DNA from: Arcobacter sp. CECT 8985
GTDB lineage: Bacteria > Campylobacterota > Campylobacteria > Campylobacterales > Arcobacteraceae
Direction: 5' to 3'
Assembly: GCF_004116495.1 (NCBI RefSeq)
Contig: NZ_PDKC01000001.1
Span: 186,001-250,000, forward strand
DNA: 64,000 bases
Every line of letters starts with the position of its first letter. Positions within the stretch are counted from its first letter, which is position 1. The notes under the pieces are model-generated. The model was not told where the DNA came from, ran no database searches, and worked only from the letters and a program-made list of their open reading frames with translations. This document shows positions 45,852-55,801 of the stretch, piece after piece. A program made the position numbers and the translations under genes.

Positions 45852-46499
45852 TTATCCTTTCAATTCATTTGCTTTAGATACATCTAAAGAACCAAAATAT
45901 TTGAAAAATCTTTGAGATAAAATAGCCATAATTAAAACAGCAAAAATAGCATCAGTTAAAATTCCTAATTCTGCTATTTCTGGTGAGTTATATGCCATTA
46001 ATGCCAAAGATAAATGTATACCATTTTCAAAAGTACAATAAGCAAGTATTTGTTTGATGGCAGAATTTCTTAATATGAAACCAAAAATACCAATCATAAA
46101 AATTGTAATTGAAGCAATCAATGGAATATGCTCTTGTATTAATGAAAATTTTAAATATATTGGATAAATAGCCATTGCAATAGCTAATGAGAATGCAATA
46201 GCAACCACTGGACTTATAAAAAAGCCAAGTACTGGTTCATCTTCATGCTCTACTTTTAATTTTTTTATTAATCTTAATAAAATAAATGGAACAAAAATAA
46301 CTTTTGTAAAAAATGCAATTATTGCCCATCCACCTAATTGTTCAGCATCATATGTTATATATAAAAATAAAAATATCATTACTAAAATAAATGTTTGAAA
46401 AGCATACACATATGTGGCAATTTTATAATTTCTAATTCCAAAAACACAAAGTGAACTAATAATTAAAACTATTGATAAAATACTTAATAAATCAATCAT
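45852..46499 (-). CDS. hyfE: Hydrogenase membrane subunit HyfE (NuoK-like)
   Basis: 215 aa with six or seven membrane helices; CTFENGIHLSLALMAY carries the Glu and the NuoK-like segment. It begins 2 nt before hyfC ends its frame spacing and follows hyfC directly. Member of the proton-channel chain linking HyfC to HyfF. Confidence 0.88.
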   Translation of the reverse strand: MIDLLSILSIVLIISSLCVFGIRNYKIATYVYAFQTFILVMIFLFLYITYDAEQLGGWAIIAFFTKVIFVPFILLRLIKKLKVEHEDEPVLGFFISPVVAIAFSLAIAMAIYPIYLKFSLIQEHIPLIASITIFMIGIFGFILRNSAIKQILAYCTFENGIHLSLALMAYNSPEIAELGILTDAIFAVLIMAILSQRFFKYFGSLDVSKANELKG

Positions 46500-46500
46500 G

Positions 46501-47424
46501 TTAAACTCCTACCACATATAAAACTAATGCAATAATTGATACTATTAATGGAGGTATAGCACTATTTTTAAAACTTGTTAATATTTTAAATCTAGGTCCA
46601 AAATTATCAATAAATACAGCAGCTACATAAAATATTCCAGCTTTTAATATAAAAACAATCAAAGCTAATATTGGATTTTCAAAATTCCAAGGTTCAAAAA
46701 TAGTTAAAAATAACCCAATCATTGCAAACTGTTTTAAAATTAAAGCTGCATGTGCCAATGAAAAGTCTGAACCTGAATATTCACCTAAAACACCTTCTTG
46801 TAACTCTTGTTCTGCTTCTGCTAAATCATATGGATTTCTTCCAGCTTCAACATACATTGCCCAAAGAAAAGAGATTGAAGCAATTGCAAATGCAGGAGTT
46901 TGATATCCAATTTCACCTACTCTTACTAAGTGTTGAATTTCAACTAAATTAGTTGTTTTTGCTAATAAAATAACAACTAATAAACTAATCATAAGTACAG
47001 GTTCAACAAAAATACCAATTATTTGTTCTCTTCCTCCACCAACACCTGCAAAAGGGTTTCCTGAATCAATTGAAGTTGCACCAAAAATAAATCTTAAAAG
47101 TGCTCCTATATAAATAAATACTAAAATATCAGAATAAGCTCCTGCAAAACTGTTTGTACTATATGTAATAGGTATAGCAGCTAATAGTGCAGCTCCTGCT
47201 GCAAAAATAGTAAATGGTCCAGTTTTAAATACCCAATGGGCACAATTTGGAGCAGTTCTTGCTCTTTTCATCAATTTAAATATATCTCTATATGTTTGAA
47301 AAAAATCAGGAATTCCTTCACGTGATTGAAGTTTTGCTCTTAATTTTCTTGCCATTCCATCAAATAAAGGAGCCACAAGAATAATTGCAATAACTTGTAA
47401 TATCATAAAAAATATACTACTCAT
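46501..47424 (-). CDS. hyfC: Hydrogenase membrane subunit HyfC/HycD (NuoH-like)
   Basis: 307 aa, eight helices, NuoH/EchB-like. The conserved AEAEQELQEGVLGEYSG loop and the basic KLRAKLQSREGIPDFFQTYRD segment are the signature contacts to the peripheral arm. It anchors the hydrogenase module to the membrane and couples redox to ion pumping. Confidence 0.93.
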   Translation of the reverse strand: MSSIFFMILQVIAIILVAPLFDGMARKLRAKLQSREGIPDFFQTYRDIFKLMKRARTAPNCAHWVFKTGPFTIFAAGAALLAAIPITYSTNSFAGAYSDILVFIYIGALLRFIFGATSIDSGNPFAGVGGGREQIIGIFVEPVLMISLLVVILLAKTTNLVEIQHLVRVGEIGYQTPAFAIASISFLWAMYVEAGRNPYDLAEAEQELQEGVLGEYSGSDFSLAHAALILKQFAMIGLFLTIFEPWNFENPILALIVFILKAGIFYVAAVFIDNFGPRFKILTSFKNSAIPPLIVSIIALVLYVVGV

Positions 47425-47434
47425 AGCAAATCCT

Positions 47435-49396
47435 TTAAATAATGTAACTTATGCCAACAAATAAGCAAAGTGCTATTAAAATATATAATGAATACGAATT
47501 AACATTTCCATTTTGCATTTTTGAAATAAGTTTTGCACTTTTTGTTGTCAAATTAATTATTGGGGCATATAATAAATCCCACCATACATCTTTTGCGTGC
47601 GTTTCATAAACAACAGGTTTAAAATAACCTTTATCAACAACTTTTGTTTCACTTTTGTATAACCAATTTAGAAGTCTTCTTAAGTCTCCTGTAAAAGGTG
47701 AAGCTGTCATTTGCATTCTACTGTTATATTTAAAACCACATGCCCATGGATCAGTTTGTCTTGGTTTAGTTCTATTTGCATTTAATAATTTAACTATTAA
47801 TATTGGTATTAATAAACTAATTGCTAATACTATTAATATTAATAATGGAGAAACCATTGAACCAATAGGTGAAGTTATCACTGTACTATTAGTAGCTACA
47901 TAAGGTTCAGAAAAAGAAGATATAACTAACATTATATTTTCTACTACTACATTTGCACCTAAACCAAATGCTATACATCCTGCAACAAGAATAAACATAC
48001 CTAATACCATAGTAAAAGGTACCTCTTTAGCTTTATTAAAAATTTTTTCATCTCTTGGTGTACCACCAAAAATAACTGAATAAACTTTTACAAAACACAT
48101 AATTGCTAAAGCTCCTGTTAAAGCTAAAGCTATTACAGCAATTACAAAAATCACTCTACTACTCATATATTCAGATAAAGCACCTTGAATCATACCTTGA
48201 TAAGTAACCCACTCACTAATAAATCCATTTAAAGGAGGTATTGCAGTAATAGATAAAGATCCAATTAAAAAAGCAAATGCAGTTAATGGCATTTTTCGTG
48301 CAAGTCCACCTAAAACATCCATTTGTTTTGTATGAGTTGTATAAAGAACACTTCCTGCACCTAAAAATAATAAACCTTTAAAAGTTGCATGATTTAAAAT
48401 ATGATACATACCTGCTAAAAATCCAATTGCAGCTAATGTAGGCATATGTGCAGCAATTCCATAAACCCCTGTTCCTAAACCTAAAAGAATAATTCCAATA
48501 TTCTCAACAGAGTGGTAAGCTAAAAGTGCTTTATAGTCGTGTTGTACTAAAGCATATAGCACTCCTAATAAAGCAGATAATGCTCCAACTACTATAATTA
48601 ATAATCCCCACCATTTCATTACAGGAAGCCATAAACAAAATTTTATAATTCCAAATAATGCTACTTTTATCATAACCCCACTCATAAGTGCAGATACATT
48701 TGTTGGAGCTGCTGGGTGAGCTTTTGGCAACCAAACATGCATAGGAAACATTCCTGCTTTTGAACCAAAACCTATAAAAGCTAATATAAAAATCACACTT
48801 GCTTTTAAAGGAGTTAAAGTTACATGTTCAAAAGAACTAAACTCTAAAGATCCACTTTGTGAAGCTAAAAGTAAAAATGCTGCAGATATACACATAGCAC
48901 CAATATGAGCAATTCCTAAATAAATCATAATTGCCTTTAACGACTCTTTTGAGTCATTAAAACAAATCAAATATGCAGAAATTAGTGTCATACATTCCCA
49001 ATAAATTATAAACCAAAATACATCTGATGATGCAATTAATAAAAGCATTGATAAAATAAAGCCATTAAACATAGCTGCCATAACAGCAAGACTTCCTTTT
49101 TTTTCATACTCTTGTGTATATTGAATTGCATATACTGAAGATGCAAATGCTATAAGAGATACAACAAATGAGAAAAAATTTCCTAAAGGATTTAATGTAA
49201 GTTTTGGACTATACAGTAAACTTTCAAACATAGTAAAACTTGAACTTTCACCTATGTTTATTAGAAAATATAAAACTCCATATGCTGAAGCAATAGCAGA
49301 GATTGAAAATCCAACTTTTGCAGCAATTCTATTTTGTTTATATAATAGTAATGAAATAATACAGCCAATTAAATATATAAAATATACTTGTGCCAT
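47435..49396 (-). CDS. hyfB: Hydrogenase membrane antiporter-like subunit HyfB/HycC
   Basis: 653 aa NuoL/M-like subunit with about 16 helices. FIIYWECMTLISAYLI, GFGSKAGMFPMHVWLPKAHPAAP and HILNHATFKGLLFLGAG give the conserved Glu, Lys and His of the ion path. The C-terminal 120 residues hold a soluble cluster (PWACGFKYNSRMQMTASPF) as in HycC. No HyfD homologue lies between it and HyfE. Confidence 0.93.
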   Translation of the reverse strand: MAQVYFIYLIGCIISLLLYKQNRIAAKVGFSISAIASAYGVLYFLINIGESSSFTMFESLLYSPKLTLNPLGNFFSFVVSLIAFASSVYAIQYTQEYEKKGSLAVMAAMFNGFILSMLLLIASSDVFWFIIYWECMTLISAYLICFNDSKESLKAIMIYLGIAHIGAMCISAAFLLLASQSGSLEFSSFEHVTLTPLKASVIFILAFIGFGSKAGMFPMHVWLPKAHPAAPTNVSALMSGVMIKVALFGIIKFCLWLPVMKWWGLLIIVVGALSALLGVLYALVQHDYKALLAYHSVENIGIILLGLGTGVYGIAAHMPTLAAIGFLAGMYHILNHATFKGLLFLGAGSVLYTTHTKQMDVLGGLARKMPLTAFAFLIGSLSITAIPPLNGFISEWVTYQGMIQGALSEYMSSRVIFVIAVIALALTGALAIMCFVKVYSVIFGGTPRDEKIFNKAKEVPFTMVLGMFILVAGCIAFGLGANVVVENIMLVISSFSEPYVATNSTVITSPIGSMVSPLLILIVLAISLLIPILIVKLLNANRTKPRQTDPWACGFKYNSRMQMTASPFTGDLRRLLNWLYKSETKVVDKGYFKPVVYETHAKDVWWDLLYAPIINLTTKSAKLISKMQNGNVNSYSLYILIALCLFVGISYII

Positions 49397-49406
49397 AAAT
49401 TATCCT

Positions 49407-49973
49407 TTATAAAAATTTTGATCTTTCGTTAACATAAGTTTCAACTGCTACTTTTGCTTTTTCATCTATACAACTATTAGTCATCTTATCTTTAAAAACC
49501 AATGCCCCCGTTGGGCATACTTCAACACAAGCTGGGCCATCTTCTTTTCCAATACATAAATCACATTTAACTGCAATTGATTTAACTCCAACTTCTGATT
49601 CAACACCTAAGTTATATTTTGGTTCCATTGAATAATCAATTGAAGGCATTGGCTCTGCTTCTGGTCTAATAGCTCCAAAAGGACAAGCTAAAGTACACAT
49701 TTTGCAACCAATACAAATCTCTTCATGTAATAAAATTGAATCTTTACCAAACTCTAAAGCTCCTACGGGACATACATTTGCACATGGAGCATCATCACAT
49801 TGTCTACATTGATTAGGCATTGTTCCTGTTTTTGTTCTTGTTACAATTAATCTAGGAACTGCCAACTTTCCTCTATTATAAGCAGATTCATAACAAGCTG
49901 CCATACAAGTTGTACAGCCAATACATGTATTTGGATCAGCTACAACATATCTATTATTTAAAGTTAAAATCAT
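49407..49973 (-). CDS. hyfA: Four-cluster ferredoxin subunit HyfA/HycB (HydN-like)
   Basis: 188 aa with four [4Fe-4S] sets: CIGCTTCMAACY, CRQCDDAPCANVCP, CIGCKMCTLACP, and CDLCIGKEDGPACVEVCP. It accepts electrons from FdhF and hands them to the hydrogenase arm. It starts 2 nt before fdhF's stop region and is the second gene of the operon. Confidence 0.92.
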   Translation of the reverse strand: MILTLNNRYVVADPNTCIGCTTCMAACYESAYNRGKLAVPRLIVTRTKTGTMPNQCRQCDDAPCANVCPVGALEFGKDSILLHEEICIGCKMCTLACPFGAIRPEAEPMPSIDYSMEPKYNLGVESEVGVKSIAVKCDLCIGKEDGPACVEVCPTGALVFKDKMTNSCIDEKAKVAVETYVNERSKFL

Positions 49974-49975
49974 TT

Positions 49976-52213
49976 TTATCTCCTTACTGTTCGATAAATT
50001 TCGGATGGATGCATTTTTATATCTGTTTCATTTCTAATTTTTAAAAACTCTTCTTCTGATATTTTTTTGATATTTGCTATAGTCATTTTTAAAGGGTTCA
50101 TCCCAGATAAGGGATCTTTATCTTCTGCATTTACCAATTCATTACCATCTGCTTCAGCATAATGAAAAGTTGTAAAAATTGTGCCATGTCTTAAATCAGG
50201 ATTTATATTAATTTTTGCAGCAATTTTTCCTCTTTTATTTTCAACTAATGCATAACATCCTTCATCTAATTTACGTTCTCTTGCAATATCTTCACTTACT
50301 TCTATTGCAGGTCCCATTATGTCAGAGCCCAATTCTAAAGGTTTACACTCTCTTGTCATTGTTCCTGTATGATAATGATAAACTTTTCTTCCAGTTGTAA
50401 AAAGGCAAGGGTATAACTCATTTACCTCTTCACTTACTGAACCTGAACCAATAGGATAATCATTTGGTATATCAAATTTATGTAAAAACTCTTTTTCCAA
50501 TTCAGTTCTTTTATTTTTATCTTTTGAATAAATTACAGGTACAAGTCTAAATTTACCATCTGGTAACATAGATTTATTATCTTCATATAAAACAGGTGTT
50601 CCTTTATGTTCTAATGTTGGGCAAGGCCAACTTACTCCATCATTTTTAAGCATTTTTTCGTAAGACATACCCCCATAAAAATTTGGATTAACTTCTCTGA
50701 TCTCATTCCAAACATCTTCTGCAGTTTCAAAATCAAAACCTTTTAATCCAATTTTTTTGGCAATATTTGCAATAACTTTCCAATCTGAAGATAATCCAGC
50801 TGCTGGTTCTACTGCTTTTTTTACTACTTGTACTCTTCTTGAAGTATTTATGAAAGTCCCATCTTTTTCTCCCCAAGATGCAGCAGGTAAAACTAAATCA
50901 GCTTTTTGTGCAGTTTCTGTTAGAAATATATCTTGAACAATAAAAGTATCTAAATGTTCCACAGCTTCAACAAAATGTTCTGTCCAAGGATCACTCATCA
51001 CTGGGTTTTCACCAAATACATATAAAAATTTAAGTTTTTCTTCTTCTATTTTTGTAGGAGCTTGTGTTAAAGGAAATCCAATTTTATCACTAATTTCATA
51101 TCCCCATATATCTTTTATATGTTCTCTAACTTCAGTATTTGTAACTGAACCATTAGGTACAACATTAGGCAATGCACCCATATCACAAGCACCTTGTACA
51201 TTATTTTGTCCTCTTAAAGGATTAATTCCTGCACCTTTTTTACCAATATTTCCAGTTATAAGTGCTAAGTTTGAAAGTGAAAAGATATTAGAAGTTCCAT
51301 CAATAAATTGAGTCATTCCCATCGTATAACATATTGCTGCAGCACCTGCTTTTGCATATTCTCGTGCAGCTTCTTTTACTAGTTCTTCTGAGATACCAGT
51401 TTCATCTTCTACTCTTTTAGGAGTAAACTCTTTAACTGCTTGTTTTAAATACTCAAATCCTAATGTATATTTTTCAACAAAATCACTATCATATAATTTT
51501 TCTTGAATAATATAATTTATCATTGCATTTAAAAAAGGTATGTTATATCCAACTGGTGTTTGAATATATATGTCAGCTTTTTTAGCCATATCAGTTTTTT
51601 TAGGATCAACTACAATTAATTTAGCACCTCGGTCTATCCCTCTTAACATCTGCATTGCGATAATTGGGTGGCACTCACTTGTATTTGTTCCTATCAAAAA
51701 CAAAACGTCACTATGTGTTGCAAATTCGACTAAATCATTAGTCATTGTTCCATTTCCAAGTGTTTTAGTCAGACCGACTACTGTTGGACCATGTCAAAGT
51801 CTTGCACAATGATCTATATTATTTGTTCCTAACACTCTAAAAAATTTTTGAAAGATATAATTATCTTCATTTGTACATCTTGCAGATGAGAACCCCATCA
51901 TACTATCTACGCCATATTTTTCTACTGTTGATTTAATTCTTGAAGATATAAAATCATATGCTTCTTCAAAACTCACTTCAACAAGTCTTCCTTTTTTCGA
52001 AAATTTATTATTTTCTTTTCTAAGTAATGGTTTAGTTAATCTTCTAGGTGAGTGAATAAACTCCCAACCATAAAGACCTTTTAAACAAAGTTCTCCGTCA
52101 TTAACATGATGTCCCTTTGTAGGAGTTGCTTTTTTGACTTTATTATTTTCAACATGCAAATCAATATTACAACCTGTACCACAATAAGGACATGTAGTCT
52201 GAATTTTTTTCAT
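49976..52213 (-). CDS. fdhF: Selenocysteine formate dehydrogenase H, proximal copy (FdhF)
   Basis: One 745-residue gene through a TGA at 51794-51796 (residue 140) in the context HCARL-Sec-HGPTVVGLTKT. The N-terminal [4Fe-4S] ligands are Cys8, 11, 15 and Cys43. A SECIS hairpin follows the TGA. It is clearly a paralogue of the distal fdhF (similar along its length but differing at many positions), so both are probably functional. First gene of the operon, so its level should equal or exceed all others. It oxidises formate for the HyfA-linked hydrogenase. Confidence 0.95.
51756..51787 (-). promoter_or_regulatory. SECIS element of the proximal fdhF
   Basis: On the minus strand CCAA/TTGG close an outer stem and AGTC/GACT an upper stem with apical loop GGTCT. 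The upper stem differs from the distal copy by compensating changes, which supports a conserved structure. Confidence 0.87.
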
Positions 52214-52303
52214 GACATAGCCTTTATTAAGTTAATAAATTAATTAATATATTTAATATTAAATTAATTTAACGTAATAATAATATAATATTTTTATAAA
52301 AAC

Positions 52304-52319
52304 TGTCATATATATGACA
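52304..52319. promoter_or_regulatory. 16-bp palindrome, likely Crp/Fnr-family operator
   Basis: TGTCATATATATGACA is a perfect palindrome of the TGTCA-N6-TGACA form, like a CRP/FNR site. It is centred 99 bp from both the fdhF start and the divergent regulator start. On the minus strand it sits about 30 bp upstream of a TATATT -10 candidate (52287-52282), fitting an activator site of class II type. Confidence 0.65.
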
Positions 52320-52418
52320 AAAATAAGGAAAAGTAAATTTTTTTAAAAGAAATTAACTGATATATTAGTATTATATTTTTATTTAAATATTATTTTATAA
52401 AAGTTCTAAAGGATACTA

Positions 52419-53057
52419 ATGGAATCTAACAGACTAAGAATTGATTCAGTTGATTTATCTAAAATTTTATCAGAAGAAGATTTTTCTTCTATTCCAATTA
52501 AAAAATTTAAAAAAGGTAATTTGGAGTATGAAGATGGTTCTTTAACTCTTTATGTATTTAAAAATGGTAAAGCAAAGGCTTTAATATTTGAAGATGGACA
52601 AGAGTTTATTCTTTATTTTTTACAGAAAAATAATATTATAATACCTGAAACATCTTGTGCTATTGAGTTTACAGAAGATAGTGAAGTTTACTTAATAAAT
52701 GCAGAGAAATTTGCCACATTATTTTCTTATAAAGAGTTCTCAACTTCTGTTATAAGATCACTTAAACATAGAGCAGAACTAGAAAGAAATATTATAAAAA
52801 ACTTAGTTTTTAAAAGTTGTAAAAAGAAAGTTACTTCTTTTTTTATAGATATTGCAAAAACTCAAAATAATATTATAAATGGCAAATATCATATAAATAT
52901 TGATTTATCAGTAAAAGTATTATCTAGCTTTATTGGTTCAAAAAGACAAACTGTATCTACAATTATAAATGAATTAAAAAAAGAAAAAATAATTGAAAAA
53001 ATAGATAAAAATAAATATATAATAAATAATATGGAAAAACTTGATGCTTTAGAATAA
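52419..53057 (+). CDS. Crp/Fnr-family regulator next to the formate hydrogenlyase operon
   Basis: 212 aa. A cyclic-nucleotide-like beta-roll (about residues 20-105) and dimer helix precede the helix-turn-helix LSSFIGSKRQTVSTIINELKK at about 170-190. No Fe-S Cys cluster of the FNR type is seen (only scattered Cys), so the effector is unknown. AAAGGATACT precedes the ATG. Divergent from the fdhF-hyf operon, with the palindromic operator between them, it is the best candidate for its activator. Confidence 0.85.
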   Translation: MESNRLRIDSVDLSKILSEEDFSSIPIKKFKKGNLEYEDGSLTLYVFKNGKAKALIFEDGQEFILYFLQKNNIIIPETSCAIEFTEDSEVYLINAEKFATLFSYKEFSTSVIRSLKHRAELERNIIKNLVFKSCKKKVTSFFIDIAKTQNNIINGKYHINIDLSVKVLSSFIGSKRQTVSTIINELKKEKIIEKIDKNKYIINNMEKLDALE

Positions 53058-53729
53058 GTTTTCAATTATACTTTTTGTAATGTGAGGTTTTTCAAGTGGT
53101 ATTATATGAGAGGAGCTATTTAGTTCAAAAAAGTTAAAATTCGTACTTTTTTTTAACTCATAAATCCATTTTTTATTTATTAATATATCATCTTTTGAAT
53201 ATAAAAAATTAAAATCTATATTAGTACTATTTATTTTTTTTGATAAGTCATTTCGGTATGTTGTTGCTTCAAGTAAATTAAGAAAAATATCTTTACTATT
53301 TTTTTTATACATATCTTTTATTAAAAAAATTAAAGATTCATCATTCTTATTTTCTAATAAAGTTTTTATTTTTTTATCATTTATAATAGAAAAGCCATAT
53401 TCTCTTGTTAGTTTTAAGGCATTCTCTCTTTGTTTTATCTCTTTGTGATTTAAAGAACATAAAGAAGAAGATATTACTAAAACTTTATTGACTTTAAATT
53501 GATTTTTTAAAGCATAATAACTTGCAATATATCCACCTAAAGAGAAGCCTACTAAAATAATATTTTCATCTTCAATATTGATTTTTTCTACAATTTTTTC
53601 AATACTATTCTCAATAGAAATATGAATATGTATAAACTCAAAAGAGTTATCAAATAAAGATAAAACTTTATTCCAAACTCTTTGATCACACATAAAACCC
53701 GTTATTAAATAAACTCTTCTTTTTGTCAA
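53049..53729 (-). CDS. Alpha/beta hydrolase
   Basis: 226 aa alpha/beta-hydrolase fold. The oxyanion strand LITGFMCDQRVW, nucleophile elbow VGFSLGGY (Ser) and C-terminal SSSHIIPLEKP (catalytic His) are present. Esterase or thioesterase-like (BioH-type) with substrate unknown. It overlaps the end of the regulator gene on the other strand by 9 bp. Confidence 0.83.
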   Translation of the reverse strand: MTKRRVYLITGFMCDQRVWNKVLSLFDNSFEFIHIHISIENSIEKIVEKINIEDENIILVGFSLGGYIASYYALKNQFKVNKVLVISSSLCSLNHKEIKQRENALKLTREYGFSIINDKKIKTLLENKNDESLIFLIKDMYKKNSKDIFLNLLEATTYRNDLSKKINSTNIDFNFLYSKDDILINKKWIYELKKSTNFNFFELNSSSHIIPLEKPHITKSIIENLF

Positions 53730-53732
53730 ATT

Positions 53733-53924
53733 TTAGTTTACTTTTTCTAAAATATCATTAAGCCATTTTTCTGCTTCTTGAACTTCTTTAAATCTTTTAG
53801 ATTTAGCAACTTGTTCTTGTCCTTCATAAAATCTTACTCTAATTCCATCTTCTACATGGTCAATTTTCATTCTAGTAATTTTTGCCATATTTAAATAAAC
53901 TCTCTCATTTAGTTTTACAAACAT
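53733..53924 (-). CDS. Small conserved hypothetical protein
   Basis: 63 aa. Two beta strands and a helix (RVYLNMAKITRMKIDH, RVRFYEGQ, AEKWLNDIL) suggest a small soluble fold. AAAGGAG precedes the ATG. Located 3 bp upstream of the hydrolase in the same direction. No function can be assigned. Confidence 0.7.
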   Translation of the reverse strand: MFVKLNERVYLNMAKITRMKIDHVEDGIRVRFYEGQEQVAKSKRFKEVQEAEKWLNDILEKVN

Positions 53925-54076
53925 AAAAACTCCTTTTTTTCTTATTTTATCATTAAAAAAATATTTTTATGTTGTTTTTTTTCTAAAAAGTAAAAGTTTT
54001 TACAAATGTGTTACAAATAAAAAATATTCTTTTTTAGCATAATTCTAAAATATTTTAAAGTGTCAAAGTTATGTTA

Positions 54077-55084
54077 TTAAATCCAACAAATTTTTGAAGT
54101 ATCAATTTTTACATTTGTTATAACACCAGGAAAAAGTTCACTTTTTTTAATATCATCTTTTGATAATTTTGTATTAAAACTTATTCCTCCAATTACAAAC
54201 TCTACTTGCATTTTATCTTCTAAAGGATCTTTATAAATTGAAGATATCAATACTTTTAAATTACATTCATTATCTTTACAATTAAGATGAATATCTTTTG
54301 AATTAATCATAACTATAGAATCTTTTTTCTTAGAGGAACTATTTTTTATAGTTAATTTTTGTCCATCGATAAACTCTTTAACTAAATTTGCATTATCATC
54401 TTTTTGCCAAGGAGGAAATAGTAAATTTATACTTCCACTTTCAACTAAGTTTCCTTGAAAAAGTGCAATTTTTTTATCGCAAGTATGATTAAGCCAATTA
54501 TGATCATGACTAGAAATAATTAATGTAGTATCCCATTTTTGCTTAGCTAAAAATACAGCTTCTTTTATAAGTTGTGCAGAGTTTGTATCTACTCCGGATG
54601 TAGGTTCATCCAAAATCAAGACTTTTGGTTTTAAAATCAACCTCGCTGCAAGGGCAACTCTTTGTGCTTCCCCTCCTGAAAGCTGATTATATTTCCTATT
54701 TTTAAAAGACTCATTTAAACCAACATAAGATAAAGCTTCATTTACTCTTTGATCTAAATTTTTAGAATCTTTTCTTAACTTTAATCCAAAAATAATATTT
54801 TCATAAACACTTTTTTTAAGTAAATATGGATTTTGAGGAAGTATAACTACATCTTGTTTTGTCTTATGTTCTAACTTTTTACTCAAAACAGAATTAAAAT
54901 ATATATTTCCACTACTTGGTTTATTTACAAAAGATAAAATAGAAAAAAGTGTAGATTTTCCACTTCCATTTGGTCCAAATACACCGATGATTTGTTTATC
55001 ATCTAATATTAATTTATCTATATTTAAAACTTTTTTATCTTCATGAAAATATGTAATATTTTCAAGTTCAAAAAGATGATTCAT
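54077..55084 (-). CDS. tupC: Tungstate ABC transporter ATP-binding protein
   Basis: 335 aa from the ATG at 55084, which forms TAATG with the tupB stop; a start 9 nt earlier is possible but would sit too close to the GGAA ribosome binding site. Walker A is GPNGSGKST, the signature is LSGGEAQRV and Walker B LILDEP. A C-terminal TOBE-like anion-binding domain (about residues 250-335) is present as in ModC/TupC. It powers uptake of tungstate for the nearby formate dehydrogenases. Confidence 0.9.
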   Translation of the reverse strand: MNHLFELENITYFHEDKKVLNIDKLILDDKQIIGVFGPNGSGKSTLFSILSFVNKPSSGNIYFNSVLSKKLEHKTKQDVVILPQNPYLLKKSVYENIIFGLKLRKDSKNLDQRVNEALSYVGLNESFKNRKYNQLSGGEAQRVALAARLILKPKVLILDEPTSGVDTNSAQLIKEAVFLAKQKWDTTLIISSHDHNWLNHTCDKKIALFQGNLVESGSINLLFPPWQKDDNANLVKEFIDGQKLTIKNSSSKKKDSIVMINSKDIHLNCKDNECNLKVLISSIYKDPLEDKMQVEFVIGGISFNTKLSKDDIKKSELFPGVITNVKIDTSKICWI

Positions 55085-55776
55085 TATGTCCATTTCCTTT
55101 TCAATATAGATAAAACAATATTAACACTTAATGCAATTGTAAAAAGAACTAATCCTAAAGCAATTCCAGTTACAAATTCGCCTTTACCTGTTTCAAGTGC
55201 AATTGCTGTTGTAATTGTTCTTGTATGATACTTGATATTTCCACCAACCATCATTGAAATTCCAATTTCAGTTACAATTCTTCCATAAGCAGTCATTGCA
55301 GCTGTCATAAGACCAAATCTTGCTTCAACTAATGTTGTTATTAAAATCTGTTTTTTATTTGCGCCTAAACCTTTTAGTGATACATACAATCTTTTATCAA
55401 TAGATTCAACTTGAGTTGCAGTAAGAGCTATAACAATAGGAGTTCCCAATACAATTTGTCCAATAATAATAGCTTTTTGACTAAAAAGTAAATCAAAGGA
55501 ACCAAAAAAACCACTTCTTGATAATATAGTATATGCTATTAGACCTATTACTACTGTTGGTAAAGCTAAAAGTGTATCAACTACGGTTCTTATTACAGGT
55601 TTACTAGGGAAGTTATAATACCCTAGTAAAAAGCCCAATGGCAGTCCTATTAATAAACTAATAAATAAAGACCATGATGAAACTGTAACTGTTACTGCAA
55701 TTGCAGAATAAACACTGTCATTTCCAGAAACTAAAAGTTGCAGTGCTTCATTAAAACCATCAATAAAAAGACTCAT
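55084..55776 (-). CDS. tupB: Tungstate ABC transporter permease
   Basis: 230 aa, about five membrane helices. The cytoplasmic EAA-like loop ISKRLYVSLKGLGANKKQILITTLVEARFG (about residues 127-156) contacts TupC. Members of the same layout lie between a TupA binding protein and a TupC ATPase. Confidence 0.92.
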   Translation of the reverse strand: MSLFIDGFNEALQLLVSGNDSVYSAIAVTVTVSSWSLFISLLIGLPLGFLLGYYNFPSKPVIRTVVDTLLALPTVVIGLIAYTILSRSGFFGSFDLLFSQKAIIIGQIVLGTPIVIALTATQVESIDKRLYVSLKGLGANKKQILITTLVEARFGLMTAAMTAYGRIVTEIGISMMVGGNIKYHTRTITTAIALETGKGEFVTGIALGLVLFTIALSVNIVLSILKRKWT

Positions 55777-55801
55777 CCTGTAAATTTCCTTGTTTTAAAA
55801 C

